35,099 bases of DNA from an uncultured Lachnospiraceae bacterium (lineage in GTDB: Bacteria; Bacillota; Clostridia; Lachnospirales; Lachnospiraceae): positions 1-35,099 of the forward strand of contig CATJBQ010000136.1 in NCBI GenBank assembly GCA_949738465.1. The letters are read 5' to 3'. A program made the position numbers and the translations under genes. A model generated the notes under the pieces. The model made no database searches. It was not told the DNA's origin and saw nothing but the letters and a program-made list of their open reading frames with translations. Position 1 is the first letter of the stretch, and each line of letters opens with the position of its first letter. Below, piece by piece: positions 7,793-16,339 of the stretch.

Positions 7793-9817
7793 ATGCCAGA
7801 AACAAACAAATATTTTCCACATCTGTTCAGTCCGATCCAGGTAGGAACGAAGACTATCAAGAACCGGATTGAGGCAGCCCCGGCGTTGTTCGCCTTTGAA
7901 CATTACATAGAGGCGGATGCCTTCGGCTATTATCCGCCCATGCCGGAGCGCGCATTCCGTATGCTGGAGGCAAAAGCGGCCGGCGGCGCCGGAAGCGTCG
8001 TGCTTGGGGAATTAAGCCCCAACCATACCTATTGCAAGCGTTTCCCCTTTGAGCCGGACATTGATTTTTCCTCCCGAGACGATGCGATTTTCCAGATCAC
8101 CAAAAAGACGGCCGATATGATTAAGAGCTACGGCGCCCTTCCCATCGGCGAGCTGCTCTCCACCGGCGAGATCAAGACCTATATCGGCGACGGCATCAAT
8201 CCCAAGGGGCCCTCGGAAAAGGATCTGGAGGACGGTATTACCCATGTGGACGCTTTTACGAAGGAGGAGATCCAGGAACATATCCAGGAGCATATCCAGG
8301 CGTGCAAATGGTTCCGGGATGCCGGCTGGGAAGGCATCATGATCCATTGTGGCCACGGATGGCTGCCGGCACAGTTTTTGTCTACCATGTTCAACAAGCG
8401 CGAGGACGAGTATGGCGGATCCTTTGAAAACAGGGCCCGGTTTACCACAGAGCTTCTCTCTGCTGTCCGGGAAGCCATGGGTCCTGATTTCCTGATCGAA
8501 ATCCGGGTTAGTGGCTCCGAACATCTCGGGGGCGGCCTGGAGCTTGAGGACGCCGTCGCTTATTGTAAATTGTGCGAGCCTTACATCGATCTGATCCATG
8601 TGTCCTGCGGGCATTACCTAAGCTCCTCCAGAAGCTGGGAATTTACCACTGCCTATGCGCCCCATGGCGCCAATATTGAAAATGCTTCTATTATCAAGCA
8701 GAACGTTTCCGTTCCCGTAGCGGTGGTGGGCGGCCTCAATTCGCCGGAGCAGGCGGAGGAAGCGATTGCCGCCGGCAAGGTGGATATGGTTTCCTTCGGG
8801 CGGCAGTTTTTCGCAGATCCGGCATTCCCCAACAAGGCTGCAGAGGGCCGGGCAGACGAGATCCGGCGCTGCTTACGGTGCGGCAGATGCTATCCGGGAC
8901 CCTCCGGCGAGCATGAAACCGAGAAATGGACGGTGAAATTCCCGCCTTTGGATTCCTGTACCATCAATCCGGATTCTGTCTGGCCGGCTTCTCATCATAA
9001 GGTACTGCCGGAATTGATGCCTGCCCCCAAGGCAAGCCGGAAGGTGCTGATCGTGGGCGGCGGCTGCGGCGGTATGCAGGCGGCAATCACGGCGTCCGAC
9101 AGGGGCCATTCCGTCATTCTCTGTGAAAAAGCAGACGTTTTGGGTGGCCTGATCCATTTTACGGAGCATACGGATCATAAGATTGATATCCGCAATTTTA
9201 AAAATCTGCTGATCCGCGAGGTGGAAAAGCGCCCTGTTGACATCCGTCTGAACTGCGAAGTGACACCGGAAATGATCGCCGAGATCGATCCGGAGGCCGT
9301 GATTCTGGCCATTGGCTCCGATGATCTGATCCTTCCCATCGAAGGGATTGAACAGGCTGTCACCGCCATGGATGTCTATGACAACGATTTCCAGGGGCTT
9401 GGCAAAAGCGTAATCGTCCTTGGCGGCGGCCTGGTGGGCTGCGAGGCTGCGGCAGATTACATCGAGCACGGCATCGAGACCACCATTGTCGAAATGCAGG
9501 AGTGCCTGATGCCGGAGGTAACCGGCCTGTACCGCACGGCCGTCCATGATTTTATTGATCACAACGGCGGAAAATATAAGGTAAATGCCAAAGTCATAAA
9601 GGTTGGCAAGGACTTTGTGGTTGCACAGCAAAATGGGCAGGAAATCACCTTGAAGGCCGATTCGGTGGTGAATGCCATGGGACGCCGGGCACACAGCACA
9701 GAAGCGCTGCGGGCTGCGATTCATGTACCTGTCTGGGAAATCGGCGATTGTGTGAAAGCCCGTCAGATCGGCGACGCCGTGCGGGAGGGCTGGACGGCCG
9801 CTATGGAGATTCTGTAA
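7793..9817 (+). CDS. Fe-S flavin ene-reductase (2,4-dienoyl-CoA reductase / TMADH / BaiCD-like)
   Basis: 674 residues in three parts. An old-yellow-enzyme TIM barrel (1-350) holds FMN, with the active-site segment MIHCGHG (His185, His188) followed by FLSTMFNKREDEYGGSFENR. A Cys cluster for 4Fe-4S follows (Cys360, 363, 366, 389). The C-terminal FAD/NAD(P) part has GGGCGGMQAA (about 424-433) and GGGLVGCEAA (about 545-554). Relatives reduce activated C=C bonds: E. coli FadH, bile-acid BaiCD/BaiH and cinnamate reductases. The fourth cysteine lies 22 residues after the third, longer than the 11-12 I recall for FadH and TMADH. The substrate is unknown. AAAGGAG precedes the start. The 3' end overlaps the convergent dehydratase gene by 17 bp. 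Confidence 0.9.
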   Translation: MPETNKYFPHLFSPIQVGTKTIKNRIEAAPALFAFEHYIEADAFGYYPPMPERAFRMLEAKAAGGAGSVVLGELSPNHTYCKRFPFEPDIDFSSRDDAIFQITKKTADMIKSYGALPIGELLSTGEIKTYIGDGINPKGPSEKDLEDGITHVDAFTKEEIQEHIQEHIQACKWFRDAGWEGIMIHCGHGWLPAQFLSTMFNKREDEYGGSFENRARFTTELLSAVREAMGPDFLIEIRVSGSEHLGGGLELEDAVAYCKLCEPYIDLIHVSCGHYLSSSRSWEFTTAYAPHGANIENASIIKQNVSVPVAVVGGLNSPEQAEEAIAAGKVDMVSFGRQFFADPAFPNKAAEGRADEIRRCLRCGRCYPGPSGEHETEKWTVKFPPLDSCTINPDSVWPASHHKVLPELMPAPKASRKVLIVGGGCGGMQAAITASDRGHSVILCEKADVLGGLIHFTEHTDHKIDIRNFKNLLIREVEKRPVDIRLNCEVTPEMIAEIDPEAVILAIGSDDLILPIEGIEQAVTAMDVYDNDFQGLGKSVIVLGGGLVGCEAAADYIEHGIETTIVEMQECLMPEVTGLYRTAVHDFIDHNGGKYKVNAKVIKVGKDFVVAQQNGQEITLKADSVVNAMGRRAHSTEALRAAIHVPVWEIGDCVKARQIGDAVREGWTAAMEIL

Positions 9818-10376
9818 GGACTTCGTCGGCAGCTTTGTATTTTAAGATCGCCGTTTCGTACAGATTATTTCCCTGGCAATCCGCTACCACCACCACCGGA
9901 AAATCCTCAATCTCCAACTGGAGGATGGCTTCCGCCCCCAGATCCTCGTAGCAGATCAGGGTGGATTTCTTGATGCATTGGGACAGCAGGGCCCCTGCTC
10001 CCCCTACGGCTGCAAAGTATACGCCGTGATTGCGCACGATGGCGTCCAGAACCTCCTGGCTGCGTTTTCCCTTGCCAATCATGGCTTTCTGACCCAGCTC
10101 CAGCAGCCGGGGGGCGTAGCGGTCCATCCGGCTGGCGGTGGTGGGGCCTGCGGAGCCGATGGGACGGCCTTCCCTTGCGGGCGACGGGCCCATGTAGTAA
10201 ATGGTGGCGTTTTCAATTTCGATGGGAAGCTCTTTTCCTGCATCCAGCGCCTCCATCATCCGCTTGTGGGCCGCGTCTCTGGCCACGTAGATGCTGCCGG
10301 TAAGGTAGACGTAGTCTCCTGCGTGAAGTCCGGCGGCCACTTCTTCTGTTATGGGTGTATGTATCTGTCGATCCAT
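9801..10376 (-). CDS. Class I fumarate (or L-tartrate) dehydratase, beta subunit
   Basis: 191 residues, the C-terminal half of class I fumarase (FumA/TtdB family). Recognisable segments are LTGSIYVARDAAHKRM, YYMGPSPAREGRPIGSAGPTT with SRMD, IGKGKRS, and YFAAVGGAGAL. With the alpha subunit it forms the oxygen-sensitive 4Fe-4S enzyme for reversible hydration of fumarate to malate. The tartrate-specific subtype cannot be excluded from sequence. The start at 10376 has AGGAGG seven bases upstream; the in-frame start at 10403 has none. The gene is separated from its alpha partner by a dead dinD gene, where the two are normally adjacent. Its last 17 bp overlap the convergent reductase. Confidence 0.9.
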   Translation of the reverse strand: MDRQIHTPITEEVAAGLHAGDYVYLTGSIYVARDAAHKRMMEALDAGKELPIEIENATIYYMGPSPAREGRPIGSAGPTTASRMDRYAPRLLELGQKAMIGKGKRSQEVLDAIVRNHGVYFAAVGGAGALLSQCIKKSTLICYEDLGAEAILQLEIEDFPVVVVADCQGNNLYETAILKYKAADEVLTESP

Positions 10377-10430
10377 AAAAATCCTCCTGGTTTTTTGTGT
10401 CAAAGTTGTTTTCTTCCGTATCCATCTGTT

Positions 10431-10794
10431 TTATTCATCCGGCATTAGTTTTCCGGCTTTGACTTTCGCATTTAATCTGCTATCTTCATCCAATTGATTA
10501 AAATGGTCTGCCACTTCCTGTCGATAGGTCTGGATCGCAAAATATTAATCCTTGACAGGTTTACTTGTAGCACCAGCTTTTACGATTTTCCTGGCCTCAG
10601 GAAAATCATCTGCAATTATGTGTCCGCTATTTTCGCAGGCAATCATAGTTCTTTTTTACTTTGTGAAAATTTTCCCATTTATTATATTCTAATGCCGGAG
10701 CCAGTTCTCTAGCCGACCATTACTCACTTCCATTATTTCTAATATGCTTTATATTTTGAAATCTTTTATATTCTTTATCTTTTAACTCTGCCAT
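10431..10794 (-). pseudogene. dinD: dinD-like pseudogene (DNA-damage-inducible protein D remnant)
   Basis: Reading the minus strand from 10794 gives MAELKDKEYKRFQNIKHIRN, then a TAA where the family has Tyr, then in the same frame WSARELAPALEYNKWENFHK. A small frameshift then leads to MIACENSGHIIADDFPEARK and VKAGATSKPVKD. A missing block follows before YFAIQTYRQEVADHFNQLDE. These are successive blocks of the DinD/BRO-like N-terminal family. At least one nonsense change, one frameshift and one internal deletion are visible, and the C-terminal half is absent. Intact DinD inhibits RecA filaments in E. coli. Here it is a relic. It fills what otherwise looks like a 428-bp empty gap between the fumarase subunits. 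Confidence 0.85.
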
Positions 10795-10831
10795 AGAATT
10801 TTCCTCTGAAATATATTTTTACCATAGATAA

Positions 10832-11677
10832 TCACATCACCCGCACCACATGCCGATTCACATGGCAGCAGATATTGACGGCCACTGGAAGCCCTGCAAT
10901 ATGGGTAGCATAGGTATTGATATGGACCGCAAGCGCCGTGGTGGTTCCGCCAAGTCCTCCGGGGCCGATGCCCAGCCCATTGATCCGCCCAAGCAGTTCT
11001 TCTTCCATCTGGCGGATATGCGGAATCTGTGAATGGCTTCCCGTCTCCCGGGTCAGCGCCTGCTTTGCCAGAATCGCTGCTTTTTCAAAAGTTCCGCCGA
11101 TTCCCACACCGACCACCATGGGCGGGCAGGCATTGGGCCCCGCATCGGATACGGCGGTGAGAATGACGTTTTTCACCCCTTCTATACCGTCTGCCGGCTT
11201 GAGCATGAAGATCCGGCTCATGTTTTCACTGCCAAAGCCCTTGGGCGCCAGGGTGATTGTAAGTCTTTCTCCCGGAACGATGGAATAGTGGATTACCGCC
11301 GGCGTATTATCTTTGGTATTTTCCCGGATCAGGGGATCTCCCACCACGGACTTTCGCAGATAGCCCTCCTGGTAGCCCTGGCGCACGCCCTCATGGACGG
11401 CCTCCTCCAGGGAACCGCCTTCCACATGGACATCCTGCCCCAGTTCCAGAAAAACCACGGCCATTCCGGTGTCCTGGCAGATGGGAATCATCTCTTCACC
11501 GGCAATCCGTAAGTTATCCTGAAGCTGGCAGAGAATCTTTTTTCCCACCGGAGATTTCTCCGTTTCCACCGCTCCCTGCAAAGCTGCCTTCATATCCGGC
11601 GAAAGAAAATGGTTCGCCTCAATGCACATTTCTTTGATCTGTTCCGTAATTGCACTTGTCTGTATGGTTCGTATCAT
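10832..11677 (-). CDS. Class I fumarate (or L-tartrate) dehydratase, alpha subunit
   Basis: 281 residues, the N-terminal half of class I fumarase (FumA/TtdA family), which carries the 4Fe-4S cluster. Candidate ligands are Cys67 in PICQDTG, Cys184 in DAGPNACPP and Cys270 or Cys271 in NICCHVNRH. The GLGIGPGGLGGTTTALAV segment (about 235-252) is diagnostic. It forms the catalytic complex with the beta subunit encoded downstream at 10376-9801. The start codon follows GAGGAACAGG. Both subunit genes are intact although a dinD relic lies between them. Fumarate versus tartrate specificity is undecided; fumarase is more common in this class of organism. Confidence 0.92.
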   Translation of the reverse strand: MIRTIQTSAITEQIKEMCIEANHFLSPDMKAALQGAVETEKSPVGKKILCQLQDNLRIAGEEMIPICQDTGMAVVFLELGQDVHVEGGSLEEAVHEGVRQGYQEGYLRKSVVGDPLIRENTKDNTPAVIHYSIVPGERLTITLAPKGFGSENMSRIFMLKPADGIEGVKNVILTAVSDAGPNACPPMVVGVGIGGTFEKAAILAKQALTRETGSHSQIPHIRQMEEELLGRINGLGIGPGGLGGTTTALAVHINTYATHIAGLPVAVNICCHVNRHVVRVM

Positions 11678-11720
11678 ATCCTGTTCCTCATCCTCTCTCT
11701 ATATAGGGACTATAATATGG

Positions 11721-11736
11721 GACAAATTATTTTGTC
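11721..11736. promoter_or_regulatory. Inverted repeat upstream of the dehydratase alpha gene
   Basis: GACAAA-TTAT-TTTGTC, 6-bp perfect arms, 44 bp upstream of the alpha-subunit start and overlapping its probable promoter region. It is a candidate operator; the binding factor is unknown. Confidence 0.3.
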
Positions 11737-11738
11737 AC

Positions 11739-12381
11739 TTACGATAGCTTCCGGCACCGCCTAAGAACCGCCTGCCATGCTTCCTCCTCCAGAAGCTCTG
11801 GTTTTTCCAGCTCAAACAATGGCACATATCCCAGCAGTTTTCCCGTATCATTTTCCATAAAAAATCCCCAGTTCTGCTGATGGCGGTCATTGTTATTTAA
11901 TATAAAATCCGCAAGCTGCATCTTAAGGTAAGCCCGCCAGTCTATCTTCATGGCTTCTGCGCAAGGGTTCAAACCATAGTGTCCACAAAAAATGCTAAAT
12001 TCCTCAAAGGTTACCAACGATTGTTCCTGGCTGGTGAACAGCCGGGATTTCACGAGACGCCCCCCCCACATTTTCCATCCATATTTTCCGCTCATCGCTT
12101 AAATAAGCGGCAATTTCATCCTCTTTTGACAACGTATATTCGATATGGGAAATCTGCAGCGCGTCCAGCAAAAGGGACGCCGCTGCTTCACGCCGGCCTG
12201 TCTTAAGCAGATACATTCCGTCCGGATGACGGATCCAGCCCTTGGCGCTGACTCCTAAGGTGGTTAATTCCGGCGTATGGATTCGCAGGCTCCGTTTTCC
12301 GCAATTTCCAACACCGGTTCCTCTCTTAACATTAACTGCATCTGAAAAGCTCCTTTTGAGATTGATCTCTATAAAAAACAC
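11739..12381 (-). pseudogene. HipA-like kinase relic, frameshifted at a G8 tract
   Basis: Two overlapping frames on the minus strand together read as one HipA-like protein. The first frame (12381 to about 12067) gives GNCGKRSLRIHTPELTTLGV, LLKTGRREAAASLLLDALQI and YLSDERKIWMENVGG. After a run of eight G residues (12060-12067) the sense continues in the other frame as RLVKSRLFTSQEQSLVTFEE, with the kinase signature ILNNNDRHQQNWGFFMENDTG. Seven Gs would restore one frame. The segment after GYVPLFE lacks the expected aspartate (PLFD) and jumps to a plausible C-terminal end, suggesting an internal deletion as well. The first start is a GTG inside a terminator hairpin, so expression signals are poor. 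Phase variation is possible, but decay is likelier. Confidence 0.65.
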
Positions 12382-12402
12382 TACTCCCGCAGGAGCAGTG
12401 TT
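12373..12402 (-). terminator. Rho-independent terminator of the lipoprotein/ABC-2/CARDB operon
   Basis: On the minus strand ACACTGCTCC pairs with GGAGTAGTGT (one G-U pair) around a TGCG loop and is followed by TTTTTT. It lies 13 bp after the stop of the last gene of the operon. Confidence 0.88.
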
Positions 12403-12414
12403 GTCAAGCTGTTT

Positions 12415-13200
12415 TTATTTTTTTCCGTATTTATAAACCGCCACGGCTCCGCTTCCAAGAAGGGCGCCAATCAACGCCTCGTATTTCATCCGCAGCAGTA
12501 GCGTTTCCTTTTGATATTCCGCTTCAAGAACATCAGTTTGATTTTCTAGGAGGAAGCCCAGCTTTTCCATCTGCTGCTTCTGGCTCCCGTCCAGATCCCG
12601 GCGGCGGAAGCAGACCCGCACCTGGCCCTCACCTGTCAGAGCATTGCCGCTTTCCGCCACGGTAACCGTCATGGGCGCATGCTGATCCAAAATACCCTCT
12701 GCAGGCATGAGCTTCACCTGATTCTGTGGCCGGACGGCTGCGCTTGTATCGTCCCCGCCGCTTTCTTCCAAAAATCCGGACACCAGCCGCTCCTCCGCTT
12801 CCGCTCCCATGGTGCGAAGAGCCGCGGAATTCATGTAAAATGTGGCCGTGGCGCCACGGGGCTTTATACCGTAAACGATTTCCAGATATTCCTTCGATAG
12901 CGTTATATACGGAATATGGTACTCCTGCCCCTGCTCCTGCACCGTCAGTGTCTGCTCCTGCTGGGGGCTGGCCGCCGCAAAATGCGCAAGCTCCTCTAGC
13001 TTCGGAATCTGTTTTGAGTTTCCCCTAAGCACATATTCCACCGGCATATTCACCTGCCGGTACAAGGTAACGCCCCGGGAAATTGCCGCCGCGCCGAATC
13101 CCACCGCTGCCACCGCCAGAAAAAGCGTAATTTTTACTGCATCCCTTTTCCTTCGTGCTCTCAGAAATCTTTTCCACCAGTTTCTCTTCTGCTCTCTCAT
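12415..13200 (-). CDS. Uncharacterised membrane protein of the ABC operon
   Basis: 261 residues; I do not recognise a named family. A basic cytoplasmic N-terminus (WWKRFLRARRKRDAVK) is followed by one TM segment (about 20-42), an extracytoplasmic region of about 190 residues, and a short hydrophobic C-terminal segment (GALLGSGAVAVYKYGKK). The extracytoplasmic region contains LTLSKEYLEIVYGIKPRGAT-like beta-rich sequence. The ATG at 13200 overlaps the stop of the previous gene as ATGA, so translation is coupled. In-frame codons upstream up to 13302 lie inside that gene and are not needed. It probably works with the CARDB-like protein and the ABC transporter as an accessory envelope component. 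Confidence 0.72.
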   Translation of the reverse strand: MREQKRNWWKRFLRARRKRDAVKITLFLAVAAVGFGAAAISRGVTLYRQVNMPVEYVLRGNSKQIPKLEELAHFAAASPQQEQTLTVQEQGQEYHIPYITLSKEYLEIVYGIKPRGATATFYMNSAALRTMGAEAEERLVSGFLEESGGDDTSAAVRPQNQVKLMPAEGILDQHAPMTVTVAESGNALTGEGQVRVCFRRRDLDGSQKQQMEKLGFLLENQTDVLEAEYQKETLLLRMKYEALIGALLGSGAVAVYKYGKK

Positions 13201-14771
13201 GGCTCCTCCGCCCTGCGCTTCCGCTCCTGGATCCACCGTACGCACAGGAATCCCCCGCAGCAAAGCAGCAATACCAGAACCACTGCCATCAAAATCCACC
13301 ACTGCCCCGGCTCATCCTCCACTTCCTCTGTGGGCCGCTCCGAAAAGGGCGAGGCAATGGTTGTGAAAAACTCCATTTCCTGGGACTGCTCTGCGCCGGA
13401 TTCATCTTCATAGTAAAAGGTTACGGTTCCATTGGAATCCCCGTATCTGCTGCTGCCCTCCGTCAGGCCGCCCACAGAAATCTGGGTGGTCCCCAGGGCC
13501 ATGGCCCCCGCCTCGATATCGCCGATAAAAATAGTTCCCTGGGGCGTCAGTCCGTCTGCCACAAGCTCTGCCCGGACGTGGTAAGCCTTGCAGCGGCCCA
13601 GATTCATGGCCTGCACCTGTAGCTGCAACACATCTCCCACCTCCAACTGGGCGGGAAGGACGATGGGATCCAACTGCAGTTCTATCGGCTGTTTAACCGA
13701 CAGCCTGGCCTTGCCGTTTCCAGTGTAGGTACTTCCCTTGGCATCCGCATAGTCCATGGCCAGCGTCAGATCGTACTGGCCCTGGGGTGTCGCAGCATTT
13801 ACCTGATAATCAAAGGAAATCACACAGGTTTCTCCTGGCTTTACGGAATCGATATAGACGCTGTCCGTCGCACTCTGAAGGGTCAAGAACTCTGGCTGAG
13901 CCGACACCGTCACCGTCAGGTTTTTAATCTGCTGGGTCTTGCTGGTATTTTGCAGCGTTATTTCAGCAGTAACCGTATCTCCCGCCAGAATTTCTTCTCT
14001 GGAATACCGGTAGGACTGCACCAGAAGCTTGGGGGCAAAGGTGGGCGGCTCCTCCGGTTCCGGCTCAAGCTCCGGCTCCTGGGGCTGGGCATTGGGATCC
14101 TTGCCGTCTGTAATGGTAACGTATACCACGAAATTCTGGGAAATGGGATTTCCACCGTCATCCTTCCCCTCCACCGATAACGTCACCGGATAGCTGCCGT
14201 TAAACCGCTCCGTGTTCAGCTCCAGCCAAAAATCAGCCACATAACTCTCCACCGTCCCCGTGCCGTTGTTGACGGTATGGCTTCCAAGGGTAACATTCTT
14301 GTTATAGTTCCTATAGACAAAAGGAGAGCTTCCAGAATCCCCCAGGTCCAGAGATACCCGCAGCGTGTTGTCCCCAAGCGCCGCCCCTTCCTCCCCCTGC
14401 AAAAGCATGGGAACAATCACCAGCGCCTGGTTGTTTTCAATCCTGGGAGAATAACCCTCGGCATAGGGACGGTCCATGCCTTCGTATAGATTCCGATTAT
14501 CGACTATAATTGTAGTCGTATCTTGCGGCCTGCCATCTTCAGGTTCCTGGGACGCATCCGGTTCTGCACCGTCGTCTCCTACCGGCTGATCCTGTGGGAT
14601 CGCGCCTTCTCCCGTCTGGTCATTCTGTGGTTCATCATAGCTGGCTGAAACGGCCTGCGCCGCCCCGGCCGTCTTGACAGATACCGCCAGAATCACCGCT
14701 GCCGCCAGAAGCTTCAGTATTTTTCTGCTCCGCCACATTTTCCGCGGCCATTTGATCCCGTTCATTTCCAT
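13197..14771 (-). CDS. Secreted, membrane-anchored CARDB/COG1361-like protein
   Basis: 524 residues. A signal peptide (about 1-43) is followed by an acidic low-complexity linker, a beta-sandwich region, and two repeat-like domains of the CARDB/NEW3 or COG1361 type. The pattern is EEILAGDTVTAEITLQNTSK, then a SVKPGETCVISFDY element, and a second unit with LEVGDVLQLQVQAMNLGR. There is a single C-terminal TM segment (about 490-512) with a basic tail. A Glu/Pro-rich spacer (about residues 228-243) separates the parts. Such proteins are commonly found next to ABC-2 exporters and are thought to act as extracytoplasmic scaffolds; substrate unknown. It overlaps the ATPase gene by 10 bp upstream and the next membrane protein by 4 bp downstream. 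Confidence 0.8.
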   Translation of the reverse strand: MEMNGIKWPRKMWRSRKILKLLAAAVILAVSVKTAGAAQAVSASYDEPQNDQTGEGAIPQDQPVGDDGAEPDASQEPEDGRPQDTTTIIVDNRNLYEGMDRPYAEGYSPRIENNQALVIVPMLLQGEEGAALGDNTLRVSLDLGDSGSSPFVYRNYNKNVTLGSHTVNNGTGTVESYVADFWLELNTERFNGSYPVTLSVEGKDDGGNPISQNFVVYVTITDGKDPNAQPQEPELEPEPEEPPTFAPKLLVQSYRYSREEILAGDTVTAEITLQNTSKTQQIKNLTVTVSAQPEFLTLQSATDSVYIDSVKPGETCVISFDYQVNAATPQGQYDLTLAMDYADAKGSTYTGNGKARLSVKQPIELQLDPIVLPAQLEVGDVLQLQVQAMNLGRCKAYHVRAELVADGLTPQGTIFIGDIEAGAMALGTTQISVGGLTEGSSRYGDSNGTVTFYYEDESGAEQSQEMEFFTTIASPFSERPTEEVEDEPGQWWILMAVVLVLLLCCGGFLCVRWIQERKRRAEEP

Positions 14772-15394
14772 TCCTCCATCTCATGCACAACGTCACACAA
14801 TTCTTCAATATCCTTTGGGTTATGACTGGCCAGAAGAATGGCCTTTCCCTGGCTTTTCAGCTCCTTCACCAGCCTGCGCATGTCGGCGCTTCCCGCTTTG
14901 TCCAGTCCGTTAAAGGGTTCATCTAAAATCAGTACGTCCGGATCCTCCATAATGGCCTGGGCAATTCCCAGCCGCTGACGCATCCCCAGAGAGTACTTGG
15001 CCACCGGCTTTTTCATCTTCGGGTCAAGTCCCACCCGGCTTAAGGTTTCAAGAATTTCCTTTTTTCCAATCATAGCTTTCAGATCCGCTAAAATCTTCAG
15101 GTTCTTGTAACCGGAAAGGGCCGGCAGAAATCCCGGCGTCTCAATGATCACGCCGATCCCCTCCGGAAAATCAAGATCCGCGCCGATCCGGCTTCCATTC
15201 ACCAGAATCTGCCCCTTATCCGGACGCATAAAGCCACAGATACACTTCATCAGTACCGTCTTTCCACTGCCGTTATTGCCCACAATACCGCAGGTTTCTC
15301 CCGGCCGGATGGTCAGGTTTACATCCGAAAGCACCATTTCCCGGCCGAAGGACTTCTGCACATGCTCCACCACAATTCCACTCTTTTCTTCCAT
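14762..15394 (-). CDS. ABC transporter ATP-binding protein
   Basis: 210 residues, a short ABC-2-type ATPase. Walker A is GNNGSGKT (39-46), the signature loop is YSLGMRQRLGIAQ (134-146) in place of LSGGQ, Walker B is VLILDEP (154-160) and the switch is His191. It would energise the two permeases encoded just upstream. YSLGM variants are normal in this exporter subclass (BcrA/NatA type). It ends inside the start of the CARDB-like gene. Direction is presumed export, from the subclass and lack of a dedicated import architecture. Confidence 0.93.
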   Translation of the reverse strand: MEEKSGIVVEHVQKSFGREMVLSDVNLTIRPGETCGIVGNNGSGKTVLMKCICGFMRPDKGQILVNGSRIGADLDFPEGIGVIIETPGFLPALSGYKNLKILADLKAMIGKKEILETLSRVGLDPKMKKPVAKYSLGMRQRLGIAQAIMEDPDVLILDEPFNGLDKAGSADMRRLVKELKSQGKAILLASHNPKDIEELCDVVHEMEEWK

Positions 15395-15406
15395 GTTCTC
15401 TCCCTC

Positions 15407-16339
15407 TCACTGTCCCTTTCCTGTTCCCGTAAACTGAAATGCATATTTCCGGATGCAAAGCAGGGATAAGGCAAAAAAGACAATACTAACTGTCGCAAAA
15501 AAAATATAAGACATCCATAGTCTTGGAAGATTGTCGTATCCAAAGTTATGCATATAATAAGTCGCATGGTTTAAAGGCGAGATCCAGCCAAAAAGGATGT
15601 TCGCAATCTTCATCCGCTCCATGGAAATCCCAAACCAGTCTGCCACCAGATTGGGATTTAAAACCATACCGAAACCGCTGAATACAATCCCTCCGATCAC
15701 GCCGCCATTTTCCCGCCACAGGTTCAGGTACAGCATCAGGCTGGACATGAGGACTGCATACCCCAGCATCAGCCCAAAAATATGAAACATACACTCATAA
15801 GGAAAGGACAGCTCCATCACCTTCACAAAGGAGGGAATATACAGCTCGCTTCCAATGCCGGAATACCCCAGAATCGCCGCCGTGTCGCTCCAGAAATCAG
15901 CCAGGTAGGCCCTGCTGCCCGTCAGAATCCAGGTGGACACCAGCACAAAGACCATGAAAATCAACGTTGCCCCCAGCAGGTATAGGATCTGCCCCAGCAT
16001 CCAGATCCGCCGGTTCATGCGGATCAGAAAAAACGGCACCTCATTTCCCAGATTCGGCATATTTGAAAAAATCAAAAGCAGAATCAGAGAAATCACCAGA
16101 ACAGAAACCGCGTCCCCGAAGGTCCAGATAAAGGGCTCCGCAAGCTGCAGCAGCGTATCGTGCCGCTGGGAAAAACGCACCACCTTATCCGACAGCAGGA
16201 AGCACAGGATGAAGGCCAGGCAGAAAGCCAGGACAATCTGGGGATTCCGCCGCCAGCTACGGAAATTGGCCGCCGTCACCAGCAGGGTCTTTCGCACCTT
16301 ACGCGGCGCCGCAGATCTCTTCGGCCTCTTGTTATCCAT
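15407..16339 (-). CDS. ABC-2-type permease, larger subunit
   Basis: 310 residues with about six TM segments (for example LAFCLAFILCFLLSDKVV, VLVISLILLLIFSNM, LYLLGATLIFMVFVLVS). The N-terminus is basic. It contains no solute-binding or ATPase domain. Overlap of 8 bp with the preceding permease gene and a 12-bp gap to the ATPase show co-expression. It probably forms a heterodimeric channel with the smaller permease. Substrate unknown. Confidence 0.8.
   Translation of the reverse strand: MDNKRPKRSAAPRKVRKTLLVTAANFRSWRRNPQIVLAFCLAFILCFLLSDKVVRFSQRHDTLLQLAEPFIWTFGDAVSVLVISLILLLIFSNMPNLGNEVPFFLIRMNRRIWMLGQILYLLGATLIFMVFVLVSTWILTGSRAYLADFWSDTAAILGYSGIGSELYIPSFVKVMELSFPYECMFHIFGLMLGYAVLMSSLMLYLNLWRENGGVIGGIVFSGFGMVLNPNLVADWFGISMERMKIANILFGWISPLNHATYYMHNFGYDNLPRLWMSYIFFATVSIVFFALSLLCIRKYAFQFTGTGKGQ

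Noticed and set aside
7594-7860. 88-codon minus-strand frame over the tRNA promoter and reductase start
   Set aside because: No family resemblance and it crosses the reductase control region.
8873-9724. 283-codon antisense frame in the flavin reductase gene
   Set aside because: It is fully opposite the Fe-S and FAD domains, with composition typical of an antisense shadow.
7793-9817. Bile-acid (bai) operon membership of the flavin reductase
   Set aside because: No baiA, baiB, baiE, baiF, baiG or baiI neighbours. The family is broad, so naming it BaiCD or BaiH is not justified.
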